A stretch of 59,018 nucleotides of DNA from Candidatus Avoscillospira avicola (GTDB lineage Bacteria > Bacillota > Clostridia > Oscillospirales > Oscillospiraceae), in NCBI GenBank assembly GCA_018712245.1, contig DVHE01000003.1, positions 1 through 59,018 of the forward strand. Direction: 5' to 3'. This document shows, piece after piece, positions 8,000 to 15,632 of the stretch (positions are counted from its first letter, which is position 1; each line of letters starts with the position of its first letter). The position numbers were made by a program, and so were the translations under genes. The notes beneath the pieces were generated by a model. It was not told where the DNA came from. It saw nothing but the letters and a program-made list of their open reading frames with translations, and did not search any database.

Positions 8000-8548
8000 G
8001 TGAACCAAGCGGCGCTCCCGGACGTATGGTTCAGTAGAAAGGCGGTGAGGCCGTTGCTGGATTCCTATATAGCCCAATATGGCACCAGGCTCTACGGCCT
8101 GTGCCGCGCGTTGACCGGTTCGGCCTTTGAGGCCGACGATCTCTACCAGGAGACGTGGCTCAAGGCATTGCAGGCCATACATCAGTACGATTCCAACCGC
8201 CCCTTCGGGCCGTGGATCACCCGAATCTGCGTCAACACCTACCGCAGCCAGCTGCGGCGCCTTTCCCGCAGCCCCTTTCTCGCGTTTCGCTCCACCCAGG
8301 CCCTGGAGGACGCCCTCCAGTCGGCCCCGACGCCCGGGGCGGAAGACTATTCCGACCTGCAAAACGCCATCGATCAGCTGCCGGAAAAACTGCGGCTGAC
8401 CGTCATTCTCTTTTACTTTGAAGACCTGGACGTGGCCGCGGCGGCGCAGGCGCTGCACGTCCCGCCGGGTACCGTCAAATCCCGGCTGCACAAGGCCCGC
8501 GCCATGCTCAAGGAGGTTTTGACCCATGGAGACGATTTACCATTTTGA
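8000..8548 (+). CDS. ECF-type RNA polymerase sigma factor
   Basis: Up to 182 residues. Region 2 is LLDSYIAQYGTRLYGLCRALTG...ADDLYQETWLKAL; region 4 is AIDQLPEKLRLTVILFYFEDLDVAAAAQALHVPPGTVKSRLHKAR, ending in the typical recognition helix. The true start is uncertain: GTG 8000 has no ribosome site, while GTG 8045 or TTG 8054 follow AGAAAGG (8036-8042) and would give a protein starting just before region 2. Its end overlaps the next gene by 23 nt. A GGAAC-like element at 7908-7912 could be an ECF -35 and hint at autoregulation, but no clear -10 is seen. Probably responds to an envelope signal through the membrane protein encoded next. Confidence 0.85.
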   Translation: MNQAALPDVWFSRKAVRPLLDSYIAQYGTRLYGLCRALTGSAFEADDLYQETWLKALQAIHQYDSNRPFGPWITRICVNTYRSQLRRLSRSPFLAFRSTQALEDALQSAPTPGAEDYSDLQNAIDQLPEKLRLTVILFYFEDLDVAAAAQALHVPPGTVKSRLHKARAMLKEVLTHGDDLPF

Positions 8549-8798
8549 GGCCCACCGGCCCCCGCCGTGCAGTGAGGCGCTGCTGCGCCGGCGGCTGGAG
8601 CAGCGGCGCCGGCGGCAGATGGCGGTTTTGCTGGCCGTGGCTGGGATACTGCTCCAGGCCGCGGGCGTGCTGCTGGGGCTGCTGCTCTGGCCGGACGTGC
8701 CGGTGCTGGCCGCCGCGCTGCTGCTCTATCCGCTGCTGGCTGCCGCCGGCGGCGGCACCATCGCCATTGTTTACGCCCAAAAGGAGGTACGAGCATGA
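8526..8798 (+). CDS. Small two-helix membrane protein, candidate anti-sigma factor
   Basis: 90 residues: a short Arg-rich cytosolic head (ALLRRRLEQRRRRQ, ~18-31), then two hydrophobic segments (~32-55 and ~58-82). It shows no zinc-finger anti-sigma (HxxxCxxC) motif. Position (overlapping the sigma gene by 23 nt and the following gene by 4 nt) is where anti-sigma factors normally sit, so that role is inferred from context only. ATG 8526 is preceded by AAGGAGG inside the sigma gene. Confidence 0.6.
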   Translation: METIYHFEAHRPPPCSEALLRRRLEQRRRRQMAVLLAVAGILLQAAGVLLGLLLWPDVPVLAAALLLYPLLAAAGGGTIAIVYAQKEVRA

Positions 8799-9718
8799 AC
8801 CTTGCCGCGCTGATCGTGGTTTTGATTCCCACCCTGCTGATCCTGCTGCTGGTTCCAATTTTGATCGGCGTCTATGTCTACCGGGATGCCCGGCGGCGGC
8901 GGATGAATGCCGTGGTGTGGACGCTGGTGGCCGTGCTGGCGCCCACCTTCATCGGCTTTATCATCTACCTGCTGGTGCGCAGCGGCTACGCGGACCTGGC
9001 GTGTCCCCGGTGCGGCGCGGCAGTGTCGGCGGAATATGTGGTGTGCCCCCAGTGCGGCGCGGCGCTCCGGGCTGCCTGCCCCAGCTGCCGCACCCCGGTG
9101 GAGCCGGACTGGAAGGTCTGCCCCCGGTGCGCCGTCCCGCTGCCGGAGGAGGCGCGCCAGGCCGCCGCGCCGGTCCGCCGGAAGGACAAGGCCCTTTGGA
9201 AGCTGCTCATTGCCATCGTGCTGATTCCGCTGCTGCTCGTTGGCCTGGCGGTGCTGGGGTGGACGACGCTTACCAGCAGCGGGTCTATGTCCTTCCAGCC
9301 TGTGACCCGGGAGGAGCTGGAGACGCTTGTCACCGCGGAACAGCTGGACCAGATCGAATACGCGGTACAGAGCGCCGAGCTGGAGGAAAACACCGCCTGC
9401 GCCTTCCGCTATACCCGAGAGGGCGGCAGAGACTACTACTATCTGCTCTACGTCCCCGGCGGGTCGGATTCTCCCCATACCAGCTTCGGCCAGCACACCA
9501 CGCTCTTCGGCACCACCATCGAGATCGAACTCTACTGGACCTCGCGCAGCGGCGATTTCTATGCCATTTCTTCCTCGGCGAAGTATCCGCCCCGGCTCCG
9601 GCTGACGGTCGGGGGCCGGAGGTACGATTGCCAGATCTGGGATGTGGACTTCAACCCTACGCCCTATATCTTCGAGGTTTCTAAAACTCCTCCCATTGAT
9701 TCCAGTGCCGATTCGTGA
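8795..9718 (+). CDS. Membrane protein with double zinc ribbon and extracytoplasmic C-terminal domain
   Basis: 307 residues. Two N-terminal helices (~4-27, ~36-61) of the phospholipase-D-nuclease-N type, then two zinc-ribbon units: CPRCGAAVSAEYVVCPQCG and CPSCRTPVEPDWKVCPRC (~70-116, eight cysteines in CxxC pairs), a third helix (~132-155), and a ~150-residue tail that is probably outside the cell (rich in beta strands, Tyr and Thr). No catalytic motif is seen. Operonic with the ECF sigma factor and small membrane protein (4-nt overlap). It may sense or transmit the signal to the sigma factor; function unknown. Confidence 0.7.
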   Translation: MNLAALIVVLIPTLLILLLVPILIGVYVYRDARRRRMNAVVWTLVAVLAPTFIGFIIYLLVRSGYADLACPRCGAAVSAEYVVCPQCGAALRAACPSCRTPVEPDWKVCPRCAVPLPEEARQAAAPVRRKDKALWKLLIAIVLIPLLLVGLAVLGWTTLTSSGSMSFQPVTREELETLVTAEQLDQIEYAVQSAELEENTACAFRYTREGGRDYYYLLYVPGGSDSPHTSFGQHTTLFGTTIEIELYWTSRSGDFYAISSSAKYPPRLRLTVGGRRYDCQIWDVDFNPTPYIFEVSKTPPIDSSADS

Positions 9719-9753
9719 TATCTTAGAGAAAACTGGACAAGGAGGATGATCCC

Positions 9754-10080
9754 ATGACATTTCAGGAGATGTTCGCGCAGGTGCGCTCGCATCTGGCCGG
9801 CGCCGACGTCAGCAACATCCAAGATCACCTGGCCTACCAGTTTCACATCATCGGCGATGCGGAGGGCGTGTTCTACGCCGAGGTGAAGGACGGGCAGCTG
9901 CGCGTGGAACCATATTCTTATGATGATCGGGATGTGGAGTTCACCTGTACCGCCGACACCCTTTTCAAGCTGGCGGCCCGCAAGCTGGACCCACTGCTGG
10001 CTGTCACCTTGGGAAAGCTCAAGGTGGAGGGGGACGTCCCCAAGGCGCTGAAGCTCCGGGAGATATTGGCTTCCCGCTGA
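9754..10080 (+). CDS. SCP2 sterol-binding domain protein
   Basis: 108 residues, entirely one SCP2-like domain: LAYQFHIIGDAEGVFYAEVKDGQLRVEPY, then VEFTCTADTLFKLAARKLDPLLAVTLGKLKVEGDVPKALKL. Such stand-alone bacterial domains bind lipids or other hydrophobic ligands. Start is set by AAGGAGG 10 nt upstream of ATG 9754. It follows the zinc-ribbon gene by 35 nt and may belong to that operon. Confidence 0.85.
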   Translation: MTFQEMFAQVRSHLAGADVSNIQDHLAYQFHIIGDAEGVFYAEVKDGQLRVEPYSYDDRDVEFTCTADTLFKLAARKLDPLLAVTLGKLKVEGDVPKALKLREILASR

Positions 10081-10274
10081 GGAGATGGAAAACCGGCCCG
10101 GTTCCCCAGAGGGATAGGGCCGGTGAGGCTTCAAGCGTTGGCCGTTCATCGCCGTACGGCAGCAATCCCCGCTCTGCCAACGTCAGAGCGGGGATAACTG
10201 TCCTGGGAAGATGACCGCAGCGGCCCTGTGAATTTCCCTTTCAGCCAAGGGAGCGGAGATGAAAGGAGAACCCC
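10081..10274 (+). other. Structured leader/intergenic region upstream of the histidine phosphatase gene
   Basis: 194 bp with two clean hairpins: ACCGGCCC/GGGCCGGT (10092-10099, 10117-10124) and a 12-bp perfect stem ATCCCCGCTCTG (10165-10176) with its complement (10184-10195) around a 7-nt loop. Neither is followed by a T run, so they are not simple terminators. I could not match it to a known riboswitch class. Confidence 0.45.
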
Positions 10275-10793
10275 ATGTTTTATTTGATCCGACACGGAAA
10301 AACGGACTACACCCAGCGAAACACCAAGATTTATCAGGGGTTCGGCGCCAACCTGGCCAAACTCTCTGAGTTGGGAGAGCGCCAGATTCTCCAATCCGCC
10401 CGAGACCCGCGGCTGCTGGGGGCGGATTTGATTTTGAGTTCACCCTATACCAGGGCTTTGCAGACCGCGGCCATCCTCTCCCGTGCGCTGGACGCACCGA
10501 TCACGGTGGAGACGGATCTGCACGAGTGGCTGGCAAATCACCACTACTGCTATGAGCCGGACGAGACGGCGGAAGCGGCGTATCGTGCCTACGTGGCCAA
10601 TGACGGACGCTACCCGCCCGGAGAGGCGCCGCTGTGGGAGAGCGCGGAAATGGTGCGCCGCCGTGCCTTAGGCGTGTTGGAGCGCTATGCCTGTTACCCC
10701 TGTGTGGTCGTGGCATGCCACGGAATGATGATTCAGGCCGTCACCGGCGGGGCGCGGCCGGCGTGCGGAGAGATCGTGGAATTTGCGCTGTGA
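10275..10793 (+). CDS. Histidine phosphatase (phosphoglycerate mutase-like) family protein
   Basis: 172 residues. The phosphohistidine motif YLIRHGKTD is at residues 3-11, the second Arg in SSPYTRALQTA (~57-67), and the distal His in VVACHGMM (~148-155), so the catalytic set is complete. Substrate cannot be told: members range from cobalamin-pathway alpha-ribazole phosphatase to phosphosugar phosphatases. ATG 10275 has GAAAGGAGAA upstream. It stands alone after a structured 194-bp region. Confidence 0.88.
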   Translation: MFYLIRHGKTDYTQRNTKIYQGFGANLAKLSELGERQILQSARDPRLLGADLILSSPYTRALQTAAILSRALDAPITVETDLHEWLANHHYCYEPDETAEAAYRAYVANDGRYPPGEAPLWESAEMVRRRALGVLERYACYPCVVVACHGMMIQAVTGGARPACGEIVEFAL

Positions 10794-10892
10794 ACGCGGT
10801 ACCTTAGATGGGAGGCGTGCAGCGCGTCGAAAAAGCATTTTCGCCCTGCTGCTCCGTCGCGGCGGATTGCAGCATCGCTTTTCGACAGTCTG

Positions 10893-10929
10893 CCCGGGGC
10901 CTCCGCTGCTATGCGGCGGAGGCCCCGGG
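10893..10929. terminator. GC-rich hairpin between convergent genes
   Basis: 14-bp stem (10893-10906 with 10916-10929, core CGGGGCCTCCGC) in the 177-bp gap between the phosphatase (+) and DUF3237 (-). No T run follows on either side, so termination is likely but not certain. A second inverted pair, TCGAAAAAGC (10829-) and GCTTTTCGA (10877-), flanks ~40 bp just upstream. Confidence 0.55.
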
Positions 10930-10970
10930 GCCGATCTCCATAAAAGAAAGCGCTTGCAGCGCCGGTGGGT

Positions 10971-11372
10971 TCACTCTGCGAAGATGTGAATGATGACGCC
11001 GTCGGGGCCGTGAGGCTCCAGCGCGCCCAGGAGCGCGGCGGTCTCCAGCCACTGGAGGGCCGGGCTGTCGGTAAAGATCACCGGCGTGGTGGTCATGGGC
11101 TGAGCGGGGTCATCCGTGGCGCCGTTGTTCTCGATGAAGACGCGGCAGGCGTTGCCGTCGGCGTCAGTGCCCTCGAGCATATACCGGGCCGAGAGGGTCA
11201 GGTGGCCGTTCACCATCCGCTGGGTGTCCACGCCGCCGGGCAGGATTACGCCGTGGAAATTGGGGCAGTCCACCGTGCCGGTAAAGGCAACCATGCCGGC
11301 CTCACCGGCGGCGCCCTTCACCCGGGTCTCCCCGGTGATAACGACTTGTATGGTCAGAACTTCTTGCTGCAT
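10971..11372 (-). CDS. DUF3237 domain-containing protein
   Basis: 133 residues from ATG 11372, chosen because AGGAGGTAATCTC precedes it. The family signature is visible: ...NFHGVILPGGVDTQ..., GHLTLSARYMLEGTDADG, VFIENNG, and a C-terminal IIHIFAE strand. DUF3237 folds as a small beta barrel; its function is unknown, though members lie near hydrolases. Last gene of a five-gene minus-strand operon, 11 nt after an esterase gene. Confidence 0.85.
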   Translation of the reverse strand: MQQEVLTIQVVITGETRVKGAAGEAGMVAFTGTVDCPNFHGVILPGGVDTQRMVNGHLTLSARYMLEGTDADGNACRVFIENNGATDDPAQPMTTTPVIFTDSPALQWLETAALLGALEPHGPDGVIIHIFAE

Positions 11373-11383
11373 GAGATTACCTC

Positions 11384-12346
11384 CTAGCCTTCCGCGCCCA
11401 AGCCGTGGAGGGCGAGCCACTCCAGGCACAGCTGGCCCCAGTGGTGGATGTGGGGGATGTCGGCCTCCAGATCGTTTTCGCCGTCGGCCATGGCCAGGCC
11501 GTGGACGCCGCCTTCAAAGATGTGCAGCTCGTAGGGCACCCCGGCGTCCTGGAGGGCTTTGGCCAGGCACAGGCCGTGGCGGCCGTCGTCGCTGAGGGTC
11601 TGCCAGATGAAAAAGGGCGGCGCGGCGGGGGTGACGTGCTTCTCGGTGGCCAGGTAGAAGCGGTCCGCGGCGTTGACGCCGAAGAGGTCCGGCTCGTTGG
11701 GATCGGCCATAAAGGGGCCGGGGAAGGAGACGCTGCTCATGGCGCCGTAGCCCACCACGCAGGCGTCCAACCGGGAGGGGAGGCGATCCACGGCGTCGGC
11801 AGCGCCGACTTGTCCGTCGTCGCCGTAGACGGCACAGTTGCCGCCCAGCATACCGCCGGCGGAGAAGCCCATGGCGATGACCTGGTTGCCGGGGCCGAAG
11901 GCGCCGGAGCGCAGCAGCCGGATGGCCCGCTGCATATCGGCGATGGCGGCGTGGCGGTCATAGGGCAGCAGGCGGTAGCTCAAAATGGCGGTGTGGTAGC
12001 CGGCGCAGTGGAAGTACCAGGCCACGTTGGGACCCTCACAGCCGGTGCGCCAGGTGAAGCCGCCGCCGTGGGCCACCAGAATGGTGGGCGCGTCCTCATG
12101 ACCCGCCGGGGCGGGCACATATACCAGATACGGTTCACCCTGGAGGAGGTCGCGGTCATCCCAGCCCGGCGTGCCGTCGGGCCACAGGGGCGTCTTCTCA
12201 AAGTCCTCCATGGCGCGGTTCCAAAGCTCCAGATTGCCCTTTACATCCAGCGTGCCGTCGGACAGGCGATGGCGGGCGATGGGCCGGATGAAGGCGCGGC
12301 GCTCCACCGCGGCCTTCAAAGCCGCAACGTTCTTTTGATCGTCCAT
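11384..12346 (-). CDS. Alpha/beta hydrolase, acetyl-esterase (HSL/BD-FAE-like) family
   Basis: 320 residues from ATG 12346 (GGAGG 7 nt upstream). Oxyanion-hole motif AHGGGFTWR (~92-100), nucleophile GFSAGG with Ser162, acidic residue region near SFPGPFMADPNEPD, and C-terminal His in EGGVHGLAM (~290). No signal peptide, so it is cytoplasmic. This class removes acetyl or other short acyl groups from sugars or xenobiotic esters. It starts 2 nt after the preceding esterase gene stops. The frame remains open upstream, but that portion overlaps the neighbour in another frame and is not coding. Confidence 0.87.
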   Translation of the reverse strand: MDDQKNVAALKAAVERRAFIRPIARHRLSDGTLDVKGNLELWNRAMEDFEKTPLWPDGTPGWDDRDLLQGEPYLVYVPAPAGHEDAPTILVAHGGGFTWRTGCEGPNVAWYFHCAGYHTAILSYRLLPYDRHAAIADMQRAIRLLRSGAFGPGNQVIAMGFSAGGMLGGNCAVYGDDGQVGAADAVDRLPSRLDACVVGYGAMSSVSFPGPFMADPNEPDLFGVNAADRFYLATEKHVTPAAPPFFIWQTLSDDGRHGLCLAKALQDAGVPYELHIFEGGVHGLAMADGENDLEADIPHIHHWGQLCLEWLALHGLGAEG

Positions 12347-12348
12347 AT

Positions 12349-13146
12349 TCAAGCCTCCGTCAAAAAGTCCAGCGCTTCCTCCAGATGGGCGCTGACAAAG
12401 TGGAAATCGTGGATGCCCGGCCCTTCGGCGTACCGGAAGGGGACGTGCTGCTCCGTCAGGAAGGCGCGGAAGGCCTGGTTGTCCTGATAGAGGAAGTCCT
12501 CCGTGCCCACGCAGAAGAAGAGCCGCGGCAGCGCTTTGCCCTGGGCCAGCAGCTCGCGCACCAGATGCTCGGGATTGTTGCGGCTCTCGGGGAGCTGGGC
12601 CGGCTCCTGGAACACCAGCCGGTAGTAGTCGTAGTTGGCGATGGCGTCCTGGCTCTCGGGGGTCATCTCCGCCACCTTCCGGTGGATCAGCGCCGCGGAG
12701 AAGCCCGCCGCGGCGGAAAACTGCTCGGGATAGGCCAGAGCCGTGCGGATGGCGCCGAAGCCGCCCATGGAGAAGCCGCCGATGAAGTTGTCGGCCCGGT
12801 CCGCCGACAGGCCGAAGAGCCGGTGGACGTAGTCCGGCAGCTCCCGGCCCACAAAGGTGCCGTACTGCCGCCCGGTCTCCGGGCCGTCCAGATAGAAGCT
12901 GTTGCCGCCGTTGGGGCAGATCACCGCCAGGTTGTACTGCCCGGCCAGCTGGGAGATGTGGGTGTTGTAGAGCCAGTCGTTCTCGTTGCCGGAGTAGCCG
13001 TGGAGCAAAAAGAGCGTCTTCGTCGGGCGCTGGAAGTGGGGGTTGCTGCCCACCATCTCCGGCGGCAGATCGTTGGGCAGCACGGCACGGAAGGTGACGA
13101 ACCGCCGCAGAGAGGCGGAAAAGAATTCTGTGGTGACAATGGCCAT
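12349..13146 (-). CDS. Esterase, EstA / tributyrin esterase family (S-formylglutathione-hydrolase-like)
   Basis: 265 residues. Features of the family: LLHGYSGNENDWL (~48-60), ICPNGGNSFY, and nucleophile elbow GGFSMGGFGA with Ser126; Asp and His are in GTEDF (~216) and GIHDFHFVS (~245). Cytoplasmic. These enzymes cleave short-chain acyl esters, including phenolic and sugar esters. Start ATG 13146 with GAGG upstream. It lies between an MBL hydrolase and a second esterase, making a compact de-esterification module. Confidence 0.88.
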   Translation of the reverse strand: MAIVTTEFFSASLRRFVTFRAVLPNDLPPEMVGSNPHFQRPTKTLFLLHGYSGNENDWLYNTHISQLAGQYNLAVICPNGGNSFYLDGPETGRQYGTFVGRELPDYVHRLFGLSADRADNFIGGFSMGGFGAIRTALAYPEQFSAAAGFSAALIHRKVAEMTPESQDAIANYDYYRLVFQEPAQLPESRNNPEHLVRELLAQGKALPRLFFCVGTEDFLYQDNQAFRAFLTEQHVPFRYAEGPGIHDFHFVSAHLEEALDFLTEA

Positions 13147-13163
13147 GGTAATAGCCTCCTCTT

Positions 13164-13910
13164 TTAAGCTGGATCGCGAGGCAGCGCCTCGTCCTTATAA
13201 ACGATGCCCACGTCCCGGTAGGCAAGGCGGGTGAAGGTACCGAAGGGCGTGGCCATGGGCTGGCCCAGGTCCTCGCCCCGGAGCAGCAGGTCCGCCGCAG
13301 CGGCGAACTGGTCCAGGATGTCCGGCGAGACCGGCACGGCGTGGTGCGCCGGCCAGGTGACGTCGAAGCAGTCCCGCAGGCCCTGGAGCTTTTCCACGGT
13401 GGCGGCGTACTCGGCCACGGTGGTGCAGTAGGGAAGGCACAGCAGTACGTCGGCTTTGCAGCAGGTGTCGCCGGTGAAGAGCCACCGCCGCGCCCGGTCC
13501 AGCAGGCACACCGAGCCCAGGGAGTGGCCGGGGGCGTGGATGACTTCGATGTCGCGCCCGCCCAGGCGGAAGACGTCGCCCTCCTCCATCCACACTAGAG
13601 TCTCGGTCATGGGCTTGCCCTGCTGCTGGCGATGGAGATGGTAGAGAGCCTCGTCGGCCCGGTGGAGCCGCACCTGGTCAAAGGCGCCGTTGCCGCCGAT
13701 GTGGTCGAAGTGGCCGTGGGTGTTGACCACCTCCACCGGCAGGGAGGTCAGACTGCGCACTGCCGCGGGCAGATCGATCTCGCCGAAGCCGGTGTCGATG
13801 AGCAGGGCCTTTTCCGTACCGGCCAGCAGATAGAGATAGACGCTGTTGGACGCGTCAAACTCCTCGATGCGCCAGGTCTGGCCGTCGAGGGATACGATTT
13901 TACATTCCAT
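13164..13910 (-). CDS. MBL-fold metallo-hydrolase
   Basis: 248 residues from ATG 13910 (AAGGAGAATC upstream); the frame is open further 5' but without a ribosome site. The metal site is complete: THGHFDHIGG (His65, His67, Asp69, His70), APGHSLGSV (His ~134) and FTGDTCC (Asp), with a later PAHH. Members include hydroxyacylglutathione-hydrolase-like and lactonase-like enzymes; substrate unknown. Its operon partners (deacetylase, two esterases) suggest breakdown of acylated or lactone-containing compounds. Confidence 0.87.
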   Translation of the reverse strand: MECKIVSLDGQTWRIEEFDASNSVYLYLLAGTEKALLIDTGFGEIDLPAAVRSLTSLPVEVVNTHGHFDHIGGNGAFDQVRLHRADEALYHLHRQQQGKPMTETLVWMEEGDVFRLGGRDIEVIHAPGHSLGSVCLLDRARRWLFTGDTCCKADVLLCLPYCTTVAEYAATVEKLQGLRDCFDVTWPAHHAVPVSPDILDQFAAAADLLLRGEDLGQPMATPFGTFTRLAYRDVGIVYKDEALPRDPA

Positions 13911-13977
13911 GATGATTCTCCTTGTAAAAGGCCGCGGCAGTTCCGGCGGAACACGCTGCGGCGCTGAATCCGGCATT

Positions 13978-14763
13978 TCAGGTTCGCGCTGCCGGTAAAT
14001 CCCGGAATCGCGTCAGCGTCAGGCCGAAGCGCTCCGTCCGCTCTGTCCAGACCGGGTCGATGGCGGAGCGGTACTCCAGCTCCCGCTCCCAGGCCACCAC
14101 GCCGGCGGGGAAATCCCGGTTGGCGAAGGCCATAGTCTCGGGGCTGAACTGGGCCGGGTGCATGACATAGAGCCGTGTTTGCCCGTGCAGGGTGCCGAGC
14201 CACTGCTCCACCGACTGGGAAAAGGCCTCGTAGGAGGGACCGAAGGCGGGACCGCCTTGGTAAAGGCTGTCGTAGGCCGCGGCGTAGAGGAGGCCCTTTT
14301 CGCGGCACCACTGCCGCAGCGCCGGCTCCAGACCCGGCACATAGAGATAGGGGAACATATGCCCGTCCACGTAGGTGATGGGCAGGCCCAGTGCGGTGAG
14401 CCGGTCCAGCTGGGCTTTCGCTTCCCGCAGCACTTGCTCCGGGGGTGGCGCGGCCCGCTCCAGCCCGAGGCTGGTCTGATGAAAGTTGCCGGTCTCGTCC
14501 AGCAAAGCGGGAATCGCCTCTGGCGGCGAGAGGGGCTTCCACTTGAGACTGTCCCACTCGGCGTTGACTGTCAGGTGCAGACCCAGGTCCACTTGGCTGG
14601 CCCAGGGTGCCAGCGCTTCGGCGCCGGACTCGATCTGGCTGCCCACTGCCATGCAGGAGACATTGCGCACCAGGCACCCGGCGGAGAGTGCCTTCAAAAT
14701 CGCGGCGTTGGCCGCTTTGGCCGAGCCGAAATCGTCGGCCCGGGTGATGAGAATTCCGTTGAT
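13978..14763 (-). CDS. ChbG/YdjC-like carbohydrate deacetylase, apparent ATC start
   Basis: 261 residues if translation begins at ATC 14763. The motif ITRADDFGSAKAANAA (from residue 6) carries the metal-binding Asp pair; DLGLHLTVN and YVDGHMF supply His ligands, and YVMHP lies near the end. ChbG enzymes deacetylate chito-oligosaccharides or related N-acetyl sugars. No ATG, GTG or TTG lies upstream of ADDFG in a sensible position; instead AAGGAGG (14777-14771) sits 7 nt before ATC 14763. The next canonical starts (TTG, GTG) would remove the catalytic motif. First gene of the five-gene hydrolase operon, with a TATACT -10-like box just upstream. Confidence 0.82.
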   Translation of the reverse strand: MNGILITRADDFGSAKAANAAILKALSAGCLVRNVSCMAVGSQIESGAEALAPWASQVDLGLHLTVNAEWDSLKWKPLSPPEAIPALLDETGNFHQTSLGLERAAPPPEQVLREAKAQLDRLTALGLPITYVDGHMFPYLYVPGLEPALRQWCREKGLLYAAAYDSLYQGGPAFGPSYEAFSQSVEQWLGTLHGQTRLYVMHPAQFSPETMAFANRDFPAGVVAWERELEYRSAIDPVWTERTERFGLTLTRFRDLPAART

Positions 14764-14968
14764 ACTACCGCCTCCTTCTGTTATGATCAGTATAGCAAAC
14801 CCTTTGGCAAAGCATTTTAAATTTCGAGACTTATTTTTCAAAAAAAGAGAGTTGTCCCCAGGGCGCCTTCGACGTCCGGGGAACTGGGAAATGCGGCCCG
14901 CCCGGGCGGAGATGGAAGGGACCATCGCGGCGGTGGGGTGCGGCGGCACCATGTGGAAGGAGATTGCA

Positions 14969-15607
14969 GTGAACTTTTTGAACTTGGATTCCCCGGTGAT
15001 GCGGGTGGTATCACGGGTGGCGGATCTGATCATCCTCAACTGGCTGTTTATTCTCTGCTCGCTGCCCATTGTCACGGCGGGGGCATCGCTGACGGCGCTC
15101 CACAAGGTCATTTTGCAGATGCTCCGGGGGGAGGAGGGGCCACTGATCCGGGGGTTCCTGGCCGCCTTCCGGGACAATTTCCGCAAGGCCACCGCCATGT
15201 GGCTCCTGCTGCTGGCCCTGGCCGCCGTGCTGGTGGTGGACCTGGTGGTGGGCGGACGGATTTTGCCCCAGCCGCTGTGGATGGCGGTGCTGGCGTCCAT
15301 GGTGCTGCTGGCGGTGCTGGGGCTGATGGTGCTGCTCTACGCCTTTCCGCTCCAGGCCCGGTACGAAAACCCCGTGGGCCGCACGCTGAAAAACGCCGTG
15401 CTGCTGGCCATTTTGCACCTGCCGGAGACGCTTTTGATGGCCGCCATCTATCTGGCCGTGCCGGTGGCGGTCTATTCGTTTCCCAACACCCTCCCGGCCG
15501 TCGCCCTGCTCTCGCTGTTTTTGGGCTTTTCCGGGATCGTCTATCTGGCGGATCTGGCCGTATACCGGGTCTTCCGCAAAACAACTTCCGAGGAACGGCA
15601 GGCGTGA
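14969..15607 (+). CDS. DUF624 (YesL-like) membrane protein
   Basis: 212 residues from GTG 14969, supported by AAGGAG 6 nt upstream and by the family start (NFLNLDSPVMRVVSRVADLIILNWLFILCSLPIVTAG). About five transmembrane helices. YesL-type proteins of unknown function sit with YesM/YesN-type sensor-regulator pairs and sugar ABC transporters in Firmicutes. Here it is 25 nt upstream of exactly such a pair, but no ABC transporter is present nearby. Confidence 0.83.
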   Translation: MNFLNLDSPVMRVVSRVADLIILNWLFILCSLPIVTAGASLTALHKVILQMLRGEEGPLIRGFLAAFRDNFRKATAMWLLLLALAAVLVVDLVVGGRILPQPLWMAVLASMVLLAVLGLMVLLYAFPLQARYENPVGRTLKNAVLLAILHLPETLLMAAIYLAVPVAVYSFPNTLPAVALLSLFLGFSGIVYLADLAVYRVFRKTTSEERQA

Positions 15608-15632
15608 CGCCGCTGCCTGGTCAGGAGGCACC

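Noticed and set aside
10081-10274. Cobalamin riboswitch upstream of the histidine phosphatase
   Set aside because: Considered because some relatives act in cobalamin synthesis, but the conserved core boxes of that riboswitch could not be found.
10783-10993. Two overlapping 60-70-codon frames between the phosphatase and DUF3237 genes
   Set aside because: They run through a 14-bp hairpin and an inverted repeat; no ribosome site fits.
12347-13225. Upstream extension of the acetyl-esterase frame to 613 codons, suggesting a fusion protein
   Set aside because: The extension is an out-of-frame reading of the EstA-type gene; a proper ribosome site and ATG exist at 12346.
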